From Oscarella lobularis (lineage: Eukaryota; Porifera; Homoscleromorpha; Homosclerophorida; Oscarellidae): DNA of 64,000 nucleotides. Below, piece by piece: positions 49,601 to 58,907 of this stretch. Positions within the stretch are counted from its first letter, which is position 1. Every line of letters begins with the position of its first letter. Below the pieces are notes generated by a model, which did no database searches, was not told the DNA's origin, and was given only the letters and a program-made list of their open reading frames with translations. The stretch spans positions 930,001 through 994,000 of the forward strand of contig NC_089183.1 of NCBI RefSeq assembly GCF_947507565.1. The letters are read 5' to 3'. Position numbers and translations under genes: made by a program.

Positions 49601-52298
49601 AATTGGCATTTCACATGTCATTAAGTACTATGTACCGGATTAGGCTGATGCGAACACTGGAAACATTGATTTTGATGTGACGAGACTGGGAAACAGCAAC
49701 TACTCTTGCGCTTCGATTTCAATCAGCGGACAAAATTTATTTGAAAACCACTTTACCCTAACTTCTACTGCGGCGGATGACATTGATGTCGCACCCGACC
49801 TTTGCCTTGAAGCCAACGACACAGTCATTCTCACGGTCACGCAAGCAGGGGCACCTTCAGATTGGTGTCTAGATGCGGTATTTTATTTTTATTATTCATT
49901 CTCAAACGCGTAAACGTGTTGACTGAGATTAATAGGCGCTCTTGATGCCGTTGCAATCAGAATTCGGTAGTGATGTTACAAACAATGACATCTTTGGTTT
50001 TCCTGGTTGCTATATCGACAGACTCACTGAGCTGGGTCCACCAAGTAATCCTACATGTGAACCATTCGCCGTCCGAGCATCTGGTTGGCTATTCGGCGGA
50101 GCATTTGGTAAAGCAATAATCTCACTGACTAGTTAGAAAGTCTTTAGCCAGTGTCTTGCAGAATGTAACTGTGATTCCGTCGGTGCAAGCAATTCTTACC
50201 CGTGCGACCCATTGAGCGGTGAGTGTGTTTGTGCTGATAGCGTGATTGGGCGAACGTGTTCAGCGTGCGGTTACAATTCATTCAACGTGACCAGCTCGGG
50301 CTGTCAAGGTTAATAAATAGAGTCATTTAATTAGCAAAAACCTTTCTACAGTGGTATACTCATGTTTTTTGTATAGCCTGTGATTGCGTTGAAGCGGGAA
50401 CCAATCCGTCGCGCCCTTGCGACTCGACAACCGGCGAGTGCCTTTGCAAGAATAATTTCACTGGAGGCAGATGTCATTTGTGCAAGTCTGGTTTCAAGCG
50501 AGAAGTGGTAAATGGCAACGAATCGATTCCGTGCGTCCCTTGCGAGTGTAACGGTCATTCGTTCGATTGTCATCCAATAACGGGCGTTTGCATGAACTGC
50601 TCGAATAACACTGTGGGCAATTTCTGCGAAGAGTGCGAAGACGGGTTCTTCGGTGACGCCTCGTCTGGCGGTTCTTGTCAAGCGTGCATGTGCTATCACC
50701 CCGTCGGCTCGAACGGCATCGTTTGCGACAAAGTAGAACTACCTCATGTGTCTAAGGCTTTGCTAATGTGTTCATGCAGGTGTCTGGTAATTGCGGATGT
50801 CGTGACGGATATTTTAATCTGACTTTGAACGGCTGCTCGGCGTGCGCCTGTTCGTCGGTCGGCACCGGCGGCAATTTGACGTGCGATAAGGTGACGGGTC
50901 AGTGCGACTGCGTTCACGGCGTCACCGGCGTGACGTGCGATCGGTGCCAAAAGGGATTTTACGGATATGGTCGTTTTTCTGGGATCGCTTGCCGTAAGTG
51001 TTTCTGTAATGAACATGCCGACGGCTGCTCGTTGAGAGAAATCCCGACTTCGGCGATTACGTCCACGTTTGACGTGGACAATGAAGGCTGGACTACCATT
51101 TTTGATTTTAGCAATGGAGAAGTTCGACACCCGGCCGGTAGCAATCGGTAATGTTAAGTTACTTAGGAATTCTACTTACGTTCTGTGTTTGACAGGCAAG
51201 GTTTTTTGTTTTTTGCTGCTCCCCCCAAGTATCTTGGGAATCAACTCGCATCATATGGCCAGCTTTTCACTCTTGATTTAGGTTTGCAATTTACCGGTAC
51301 ATGTGACGAACTTCGGTTGTCTAACGATAGTGTGAGGCTGAAGGGAGGAAAGGTTTCCGAATTTTTATTTCACTCTTTTCCAAGTAACCCTCTAATCGGT
51401 AACCGCCGTGATTTTCCTTTCCAAACATTCACAGTACGTGCAAGAAAAAAGGAAACCTTTTCTTTTATCACTCAGCTGTTGTAGATTAAAATGATCGAAT
51501 CAAATTTCTTCTATAAAAGCGACTCCGATAGAGGATCTCATAGACCTGTCACAAAGGAAGAATTTTTGAATACTCTTGGGGATCTTAAAGAACTGCAAAT
51601 TTATACGTACTCAGGGTTCCCGGTAAAGAGATAAGGGCAAGAGAAGGTTTCTAATTAACTGAGCGGTTTGTGTACTGTGTGTAGGAGGTCTGTTTCGTGG
51701 TCTTTCTCGACAATGTAACACTGAACCGAGCGAATGCTACCGAGAACTGCTCGTGCAACGTTGGATACGAGGGGCTCTCCTGTGAGTCGTGCCAAGAAGG
51801 CTTTTTTCCTAATGCATTGCACGGCGGTAATTGTCAACCGTGCGACTGCGCGTCGTTTGGGTCGAATAGCACAATTTGCGACAATGTAAGAAAAGTAACG
51901 CGGCACTCATATACCTACTTCTACGGTCGACTGTAGGTAACCGGAATTTGCAATTGCAAAAGGAGATTTACTGGGAGGCGATGTGACACCACCGACATTT
52001 GCGAGTCGTGCTTCTGCTACGGTCACAGCGACCGTTGCGCGTACGACGAGCAAAGAGGCTGCGTGTGCGTCGATTGCGAGCACAATACCACTGGCGATCG
52101 ATGTGAAAAGTGCCTTCCAGACTTTTTCCGTGATCCCGGCAAAGAGCCGAACGATCCGACCGTTTGCTTGCGTAAGTGTGGGGTATGAAACAGTGTTGCA
52201 CGAGTTTGAAATTTGTCGGCGCAAAGTAGATGTTAGTGCGAGCAGATTGAATGCGATGAATTTTAGATGCTGAAAGTTTGGGCAAAGAGGAAGGGTAG
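43682..52298 (+). CDS. Laminin-like secreted protein, copy C: four IVB modules, EGF deletion
   Basis: Closest in architecture to copy A. Signal peptide and LN domain (43682-44540), LE repeats, four IVB modules (about 45633-46295, 46800-47450, 48135-48780, 49450-50110), LE repeats, one IVA domain (51060-51640; TSTFDVDNEGW), then terminal LEs. Relative to A it lacks some 370 bp of EGF sequence at about 50788-50798, where VSGNC is fused directly to GCRDGYFNLT and cysteine spacing is kept. The last codons differ: the stop used by A and B is mutated and translation runs two codons further (GKEEG then TAG). The IVB modules match their positional counterparts in A better than each other, so the four-module array predates the gene duplication. 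Confidence 0.83.
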
Positions 52299-52406
52299 AG
52301 TTTTTGCAGTTGTATGTATCATTTGATCAAACCAATTGGTGCGGCTAGGATAAGTGCGAACTGCCATGCATTCTGACAAAAAGATAATAACAGACAATTG
52401 ATGTTT

Positions 52407-53453
52407 CTACAGACGGATTCCAACGGACATTCTTTTCTTTCCCAGATTTTTGGCTCCATTTACATCAAATGCAATTCCATCATACTTGTTCCTGCCAAAA
52501 TCCCCGTCTGTTCGGTAATATGGAGTTGCATAGTCACCACACCAGTCGTTATACTTTTTTTCGCAGTCTGTGTAGCCGCTCACAAAGTATCCTGGATAAA
52601 ACCGATTATTTGAATCGTCAGAATTATCACATATTAAAAATTGATAGCGATATTGCGTTGAAGCGGCGCCATGTCCTGTCCAGAAACCGTAGGTATTTCC
52701 TGGTACATTGTAATCTGTGGTTCTTGTGACTATAGATCCATGGGTGTTTTTGGTAAACCAAGCGGAAAGTCCACCTGCGTCATGGTCAACATAGAGGACT
52801 TCTTTGAACTACGGGTAGAAGACAGAGAGTGAATACCGTTTTACATACTTATTGCTACTCACGGGAATGCTACTGCAATCAGCTCTATAGCCAATAGTTC
52901 CATACGGCTTTTGTGAATTGTACGTATTTTCTGTTTTCAATTTCACGGAAGAGTCAGTGGTATAGCACATAGTCCAGCCTCCACCAGCCGTCGTCATATC
53001 ACAATACACCTTTTTTAAAAAAAGAAGAGCTGGTCAATGTAGGTCTTCTTTTGGCTGTGTTGTCTGACCTGAAATGCTCCCTGATATAAGGACGAGTCCG
53101 GGTTTATTCAATAGACTCCACTGGGCAAATTTGGATCCTTTTGCTTTATGTCTTTGCATGATTTTCCGGGATTGATTTTTGTATTTCCAAATGCAGAACT
53201 TTCGCCCCTAAGCGATCTCCACTCTTTTCCATTGCAGTACATCAGTAGCCCGTCAGAATAATTAAATGCCACGAATCCTTGAGACGTATCTTTACAAGCT
53301 TCATAAAGAAGACTATTGAATATTACCAGCCGTTTCCAAATTGCACGCTCTGTAATTTCGACCGTCAGCAAGCCGAACACTTTCAATCCTTGCTCCAGCT
53401 GCAAAGGCAGTTGCCAGAAGGAAGAAAACACTGCTGCAGCGATGTAAAGTCAT
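52407..53453 (-). CDS. FReD gene copy C, intact
   Basis: The only FReD copy with both a standard ATG (53453) and canonical splice sites. Exon 1 (53453-53327) encodes a signal peptide (MTLHRCSSVFFLLATAFAAG). A candidate 28-nt intron follows, then the CKDTSQGFVAFNYSDG module and NPGKSCKDIKQKDPNLPSGV. A further exon starts YCDMTTAGGGWTMCYTTD and ends CSSIP at 52863. A 54-nt GTGAGT...TAG intron (52809-52862) precedes the final exon (FKEVLYVDHDAGGLSAWF to MSVGIRL). About 300 residues, secreted. The fibrinogen-like fold usually binds acetylated sugars or protein partners. Tail-to-tail with laminin copy C, stops about 108 bp apart. Confidence 0.75.
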
Positions 53454-53611
53454 CTTCAGTTGCCTCTGCTGGCTCTGTCGAGTAAGACTATATATCTGCG
53501 TCAAGCTCCGGAGACGGACATCCGAAGTTTGTCGCTAAAAACGGCGTAGGGAAACCGATCTATGCTCCGCATTTTCGTGATGTACTGTTTACGCATGCTC
53601 ATTTGCATTTG

Positions 53612-53722
53612 CGTTCTTTTCCGTCTTTTCGACGCGTCGGCGATTCCTCATGTCAGGGGATCGAGCTAATTTTGGCGACTTTAGCGTCACGTCGGATCTT
53701 AGCGCCGCGAAAGTAGAAAACG
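53612..53722. repeat. Dispersed repeat upstream of FReD copies (second)
   Basis: Second copy of the 42547-42649 block; it continues into a segment (CCACCTCAAATCGCACT..., AGCAGCGGCGACGATTAGGCAGATCTTG) shared with 56549-56609. Confidence 0.7.
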
Positions 53723-53916
53723 AAGCTGCCCGGGCTCTTTTCTTTTGTTTTCCACCTCAAATCGCACTCTAGACGACCAGCAGCGGCGACGATTAGGCAG
53801 ATCTTGGCAGGTTCAAAGTAAATGAAGTCAGAAGATGCTGGCAAACGCGACCAAAACGTGAAAACAAACGTTTGACGAAACTGCAGTGTGTTTCTAATAT
53901 GAGGACTTGTTTTTTA

Positions 53917-54115
53917 GTTTTGATGAGCTGGAGAACACTTGCGCGGGAATTCTAGCTGTTTTTCTGGATGCCGTCGACGTGAAATTTGCTCGAAAGGAGA
54001 TGGATGGAAGCCAAGAGGCTTGAGAACGAGTAAGAATCTGAAATGGATATCATAAATTCATTATCCAGCTAATTGACTGGATTTTTAGGAGCAAATGATC
54101 GAGCGACTTCGCTAT
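53917..54115 (+). pseudogene. Kinesin-8 stalk-exon fragment (first)
   Basis: Matches the kinesin exon starting at 20437 (FRELEN... becomes FDELEN...; VKFARKEMDGSQEA) with its acceptor, followed by a copy of the next intron and the start of the next exon (GAGCAAATGATCGAGCGACTTCG). It carries substitutions, and the frame shifts after ARKE. The rest of the gene is absent. Confidence 0.8.
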
Positions 54116-54453
54116 ATCTACATGTATATAATGTACAAAGTTTGCGCAGAGAAACCGAAGATCTACCATCTAGGAACGTAAGAGTATATATGTATGTAGC
54201 GTTCTTTCTCCATCCTTTTATGTTCTCACTGCCAACAGATGTGGACATGGCGTAAATGCTAGATAATAATACCGGTACTGCACTTGCTTTGTTCCGTTGT
54301 TCATTCATTAATTAAAAAATGAAATTGGATTCTTTACGTATACCAAGTCGGGTTTTTAATACCTTCTTGTCTTTGTAGTTGTCGAACTGGCAACAGTTGC
54401 ATCTCCAAGTTTGTCAGGCTGCTTTTCTGCGTGATCAGGATGGATTAGACCTA

Positions 54454-54529
54454 GCCTCGCATGCCAGGCCCTTTTTCCCGTGAAGAGAAAAGGTTAGTGG
54501 TGTACACATAAGGGCCTGGCATGTGAGGC
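54454..54529. repeat. Inverted repeat with 20-bp arms
   Basis: GCCTCGCATGCCAGGCCCTT (54454-54473) pairs with the segment at 54510-54529 with one mismatch across a 36-nt loop. MITE-like or a structured RNA stem; it stands about 190 bp upstream of the first small secreted-protein gene. Confidence 0.75.
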
Positions 54530-54666
54530 AGTGACGAGTCCGGAGAAGGGTTCAATTTGGAACTGAATCATGATGCCAATCTCATCATTCCCGGACATGT
54601 ATTTTGACGAGGTGAATGCTGACTAGATTAGACCGGTAATCGTGCGGACAGTACCCCGTCTATTCG

Positions 54667-54684
54667 AATGCGCAACTGCGCATT
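54667..54684. promoter_or_regulatory. Conserved palindrome AATGCGCA-AC-TGCGCATT, upstream of secreted gene 1
   Basis: An 8-bp palindrome 36 bp before the ATG. It is also present before copy 2 (56976-56993) and, in altered form, before copy 3 (58838-58853). It resembles a spaced NRF-1-like TGCGCA dyad; the factor is inference. Confidence 0.5.
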
Positions 54685-54719
54685 CCGTGACACATCCTGT
54701 TTGACAGCCGGTGACAATC

Positions 54720-55254
54720 ATGACCTCTAAGTTTGCTGCTATCATTCTACTTGTGCTGGTCATTGCGAGCGGATCTGAGGGATGGCGACGCCGCCGAACG
54801 ATTTCGCCGCCTACCAATGTCCAAACACAGAAAGAGTTGACGCTTTTGGCTTTGGCTCAACGTTCCGAAAAGGTAAGAGCGACGGGCCGGGGGGGTGGCG
54901 TACGTTGTCCTTGTCGCTCCGTGAAGTCGGGTCCACATGCCTGCATGCATGGTTCTTTTGTTCACCCGTAGCCGATTGAAGCGCTCGCCTTTATTCAACG
55001 CTATCTCGACCGTTTTGAAGATCAGCTCAATAAAGCGGAAATAAACGACGTTTTCGACTCAGCTACTACTAAGGAGGACGAGTACGGCCGAGACAATTTG
55101 AAGAAGGACGTTGGGGCGTTGCTTTCAAAGCTCGCACTCAACGAAAAGTAGGCGTAAATTAGATAGACGCGCATGGATGCCGATCAGTTCTTTCAGCGCC
55201 GCCGATCTCCAACGTTTCATTTCCGTACTCGACGACTACGAGAAAACCTTGTGA
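54720..55254 (+). CDS. Small secreted helical protein, copy 1
   Basis: Exons 54720-54872, 54972-55147 and 55197-55254, phases 0 and 2, give 128 residues. The signal peptide (TSKFAAIILLVLVIASGSEG) is followed at once by WRRRR, a likely processing or basic segment. Then comes a cysteine-free helical region (LTLLALAQRSEK; IEALAFIQRYLDRFEDQL; DVFDSATT...YGRDNLKKDVGALLSKL; AADLQRFISVLDDYEKTL). Three copies of this gene sit in the window with the same exon phases, which supports coding. I do not recognise the family; a secreted peptide precursor or effector is possible but unproven. It follows a kinesin exon fragment, so it lies inside the duplicated mosaic. Confidence 0.75.
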
Positions 55255-55487
55255 TCGGAAAGCCGCCGAGACTTGGACAGTCTGGCGTGAACTTCTGTTA
55301 GAAGCCTGCGCGTTGTTGTCTTTGAGTGGTTGCTGATGTCTTTGGTGTCAATTTCTTCATGCATGCCAATGCAAAATTACTTGTCAACGGCGCCCTAGGG
55401 CAAGGCTAGCGATTAGGTTTGAGTCCGTGATCCAGGATTTCGGCATTTTCTTTCTATTTCTCGTAGAACGCGATCCTCTAAGCCATC

Positions 55488-56289
55488 AGATAGCGATATT
55501 GCGTAAAGCGGCGCCATGTCCTGTCCAGAAACCGTAGGTATTTCCTGGTACATTGTAGTCTGTGGTTCTTGTGACTATAGATCCATGGGTGTTTTTAGCA
55601 AACCAAGCAGAAAGTCCACCAGCGTCATGGTCAACATAGAGGACTTCTTTGAACTACAGGTAGAAGACAGAGAGTGGATACCGTTTTACACACTTATTGC
55701 TACTCACGGGAATGCTACTGCAATCAGCTCTATAGCCACTTGTTCCATACGGCTTTTGTACGTTGTACGTCTTTTCCGTTTTCAATTTCACGGCATAGTC
55801 AGTGGTATAGCACATACTCCACCAGCCGTCGTCATATCGCAATACACCTTTTTAAAAAAGAAGAGCTGGTCAATGTGGATCTTCTTTTAGCTATGTTTTC
55901 TGACATGAAATGCTCCTTCATATAAGGACGAGTCCGGGTTTATCCAATAGACTCCACTGAGCAAATTTGGATCCTTTTGCTTTATGTCTTTGCATGATTT
56001 TCCGGGATTGATTTTTGTATTTTCAGATGCTGAACTTTCGCCCCTAAGTGGCCTCCACTCTTTTCCATTGCAGTACATCAGTAGCCCGTCAGAATAATTA
56101 AATGCCACGAATCCTTGAGATTTATCTTTACAAGCTTCATCGAAGAAATATATTGACTGTACCAGCCGTTTCCAAATTGCACACTCTGTAATTTCGACCG
56201 TCAGCAAGCCGAACACTTTCAATCCTTGCTCCAGCTGCAAAGGCAGCTGCCAGAAGGAAGAAAACACCGTTGTAGGGATGTACAGTCAT
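55488..56289 (-). pseudogene. FReD copy D, truncated and frameshifted
   Basis: Starts at ATG 56289 with leader and module intact (GFVAFNYSDGLLMYCNGKEW), and keeps the canonical GT donor at 55706-55707. A 7-nt deletion in the exon encoding YCDMTTAGG shifts the frame (about 55817-55822), a second 1-nt deletion lies near 55504, and the C-terminal ~65 residues are missing. The break at about 55486 joins directly to sequence that normally lies downstream of the small secreted-protein gene (compare AGAACGCGAT near 57823). Clear pseudogene. Confidence 0.85.
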
Positions 56290-56430
56290 CTTCAGTTGCC
56301 TCTGCTGGCTCTGTCGAGTAAGACTATATATCTGCGTCAAGCTCCGGAGACGGATATCCGAAGTTTGTCGCTAAAAACGGCGTAGGGAAACCGATCAATG
56401 TTCTGCATTTTCGTGACATACTGTTTACGC

Positions 56431-56528
56431 TTCTTTTCCGTGTTTTCGACGCGTCTGCGACTCCTCATGTCAGGTGATCGAGCTAATTTTGTCTCGTCGG
56501 GTCTCAGCGCCGCGAAAGTAGAAAACGA
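56431..56528. repeat. Dispersed repeat upstream of FReD copies (third)
   Basis: Third copy of the block at 42547 and 53612, with a shortened centre, next to the 5' end of FReD copy D. Confidence 0.7.
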
Positions 56529-56735
56529 ACGGGCTCTTTTCTTTTTTTTCCACCTCAAATCGCACTTTAGACGACCAGCAGCGGCGACGATTAGGCAGAT
56601 CTTGGGCAGGTTCGAAGTAAATGAAGTCAGAAAACGTTGTCAAACGCGGCCAAAACGCGAAATCTAGGCGGCCGCCGAAAGCAAACGTTTGACGAAACTG
56701 CAGGGTCTGCGTTTCTGATATGAAGACTTTTTTTT

Positions 56736-56930
56736 AGTTTTGTTGAGCTGGAGAACACGTGTGCGGGAATTCTAGCTGTTTTTTTGAATGTCGTCGACGT
56801 GAAATTTGCCCGAAAGGAGATGGATGGAAGCCAAGAGGCTTGAGAACGAGTAAGAATCTGAAATGGATATCATAAATTCATTATCCAGCTAATTGACTGG
56901 ATTTTAGGAGCAAATGATCGAGCGACTTCT
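56736..56930 (+). pseudogene. Kinesin-8 stalk-exon fragment (second)
   Basis: Near-identical to 53917-54115, sharing its private changes (GAACACGTGTGCGGGAATTC; AGATGGATGGAAGCCAAGAG), so it derives from that fragment rather than independently from the intact gene. Confidence 0.8.
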
Positions 56931-56975
56931 ACATGTATATAATGTACAAAGTGACAGTAGGGACCCGCCTATTCA

Positions 56976-56993
56976 AATGCGCAACTGCGCATT
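56976..56993. promoter_or_regulatory. Conserved palindrome upstream of secreted gene 2
   Basis: AATGCGCAACTGCGCATT, identical to the copy 1 element; here 60 bp before the ATG because of a 24-bp insertion between the element and the start. Confidence 0.5.
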
Positions 56994-57052
56994 CCGTGAC
57001 ACACCCTGTTTCAGCAGAGATTATCTCTGGTTTCAGTGTCTGTTTGACAATC

Positions 57053-57587
57053 ATGACCTCCAAGTTTGCTGCTATCATTCTACTTGTGCTGGTCTTTGTG
57101 AGCGGATCTGAGGGCTGGCGTCGACGCCGCCGACTTATTTCGCCGCCTACCAATGTCCAAACACACGAAGAAGAGTTGACGCTTTCGGCTTTGGCTCAAC
57201 GTTCCGAAAAGGTAGGAGCGACGGGCCGGGGGTGGCGTACGTTGTCCTTGTCGCTCCACATGCCTGCATGCATGTTTCTTTTGTTCACTCGTACGTGTAG
57301 CCGATTGAAACGCTCGCCTTTATTCAACGCTATCTCGACCGTTTTGAAGACCAGCTCAATAAAGCGGAAATGAACGACGTTTTCGACTCAGCTACTACTA
57401 AGGAGGACGAGTACGGCCGAGACAATTTGAAGAAGGACGTTGGGGCGTTGCTTTCAAAGCTCGCACTCAACGAAAAGTAGGCGTAAATTAGATAGCTAGA
57501 CGCGCATGGATGCCGATCAGTTCTTTCAGCGCCGCCGATCTCCAACGTTTCATTTCCGTACTCGACGACTACGAGAAAACCTTGTGA
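57053..57587 (+). CDS. Small secreted helical protein, copy 2
   Basis: Exons 57053-57211, 57301-57476 and 57530-57587, 130 residues. The leader ILLVLVFVSGSEGW precedes RRRRR, and the protein is otherwise almost the same as copy 1 (two extra residues, HEEELTL). Exon 2 starts IETLAFIQRYLD and ends SKLALNE. Exons 2 and 3 are very similar to copy 1, including introns, so the duplication is recent. Function unknown. Confidence 0.75.
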
Positions 57588-58489
57588 TCGGAAAGCCGCC
57601 GAGACTTTGACAGTCTGACGTGAACTTCTGTTAGAAGCCTTGAAGCCTGCGCGTTGTTGTCTTTGAGTGTTTGCGTTCGTTGCTGATGTCTTTGGTGTCA
57701 ATTCTCTATGCAAATGAATTTACTCTGTATGTCCCCAGGGCAAGGCACGTACGCGATTATAATTAGGTTCGAGTGCATGGACCTGATCCAGGAGTTCGGC
57801 ATTTTCTTTCTATTTCTTGTAGAACGCGATCTTCTAAGCCGCGTGGAAGCGGAGTTGGATTAATTTAAGCGTCAGATTTATGACAGTAAATATTTCTTAG
57901 TACGTTGATATGTACAACGTCACGTGACAACAAGAAAACGTCTTTGTCTTTCAATGGCTCTGGTTTTACGGTTCATGCAGAACGACAGAGGCGACGGGTA
58001 GGAGAAGAACCTTTTTCGGCGCGTCTACCTAGTCGTCACGAAAAGTTTATGAACGATAGAGGCGCGAGATCTAGAGACAAACGAAACGAGAAAAATAGAC
58101 TTGTAGCGTGATATAGAGCTAAGGGAGCGTGATATTGTTGCTAAGGGATCGAGGACTCCGGCGATTTATCTTCGCAATCACCATTAGGGAAAAAATGAGC
58201 GTTAGCTCGCAAAAAAATGAGTGCACGGTTCTGTGGTGAAAACAAGCGTGCTGCATGGCCTCCCTAAAAAGGCAGAACTAAAGACGGGTCAGCGTCAGTC
58301 TCTAGCAGCCGTTGCCCGTCTCAAAAGGCGGAGAAAATCGCATGAAAATGGGCTCTATATATCTACCGACTTCCGTGAGTGGTGGATACGAGCGATTTCC
58401 GCTTGATTATGCATGTGGGGGACCTTGTTAGTCACGTAACATTCGTGGCGTAGAAGAATAGTCTCCATCTTTTATATGGCTGTGATTTT
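57588..58489. other. Intergenic stretch between secreted-gene copies
   Basis: The left part (to about 57840) is the shared downstream flank of the secreted-gene unit. The remainder holds short open frames with no recognisable domain. Nothing further was identified. Confidence 0.4.
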
Positions 58490-58560
58490 CGATTTTTTCT
58501 TTAGAGGACCGCTGATGTGAGCATACAGATGGAGGAGTCGTTTTGAAGGAAGCTAAATTC
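58490..58560 (+). pseudogene. Kinesin-8 last-exon remnant
   Basis: TTTCTTTAGAGGACCGCTGATG and GATGGAGGAGTCGTTTTGAAG match the last kinesin exon and its acceptor (around 21717-21842), with an internal deletion. It is the most decayed of the fragments. Confidence 0.6.
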
Positions 58561-58837
58561 GCAGTAATTAGAAGAAATTTCAAAATAAGCCTTCTATTAA
58601 AGTTTGAACGTATTTCAATGTTTGCAACCCAGCTAAAAATATAATTAGATCGTTTGAGTTGTATGTTGCCTCGTTGACGTAGAGCGACTCGAGCGCCGGA
58701 CAGATACCGTAAGCTAATTGCATGTCCAAGTTTTCCTAGCTGCTGTTTAGTGTGATCGGAAATTCTAAAGCATGGAAGGATTAGCAATGATAATCGAGTT
58801 TGGAGTCGTTGTTTGGGGCAGTAGGGATCCAGGTGCG

Positions 58838-58853
58838 AATGCAAATGCGCATT
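58838..58853. promoter_or_regulatory. Altered palindrome upstream of secreted gene 3
   Basis: AATGCAAATGCGCATT: outer arms AATGC/GCATT are kept while the centre differs from copies 1 and 2. It sits in the same conserved context (GCAGTAGGGATCC before, CCTGATACGTCCTGTT after). Confidence 0.4.
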
Positions 58854-58907
58854 CCCTGATACGTCCTGTTCTCGATCGCCAATGTCAGTTTGACAGCCGT
58901 AGCAACC

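Noticed and set aside
22346-52298. Regular repeats that might suggest a CRISPR array or satellite
   Set aside because: The periodicity comes from laminin EGF and IVB exons with conserved cysteines and splice sites; no short uniform repeat-spacer structure exists.
57905-58406. Two short plus-strand frames rich in Arg/Lys
   Set aside because: No leader, domain or paralogue; they lie in flanking sequence of the duplicated secreted-gene units.
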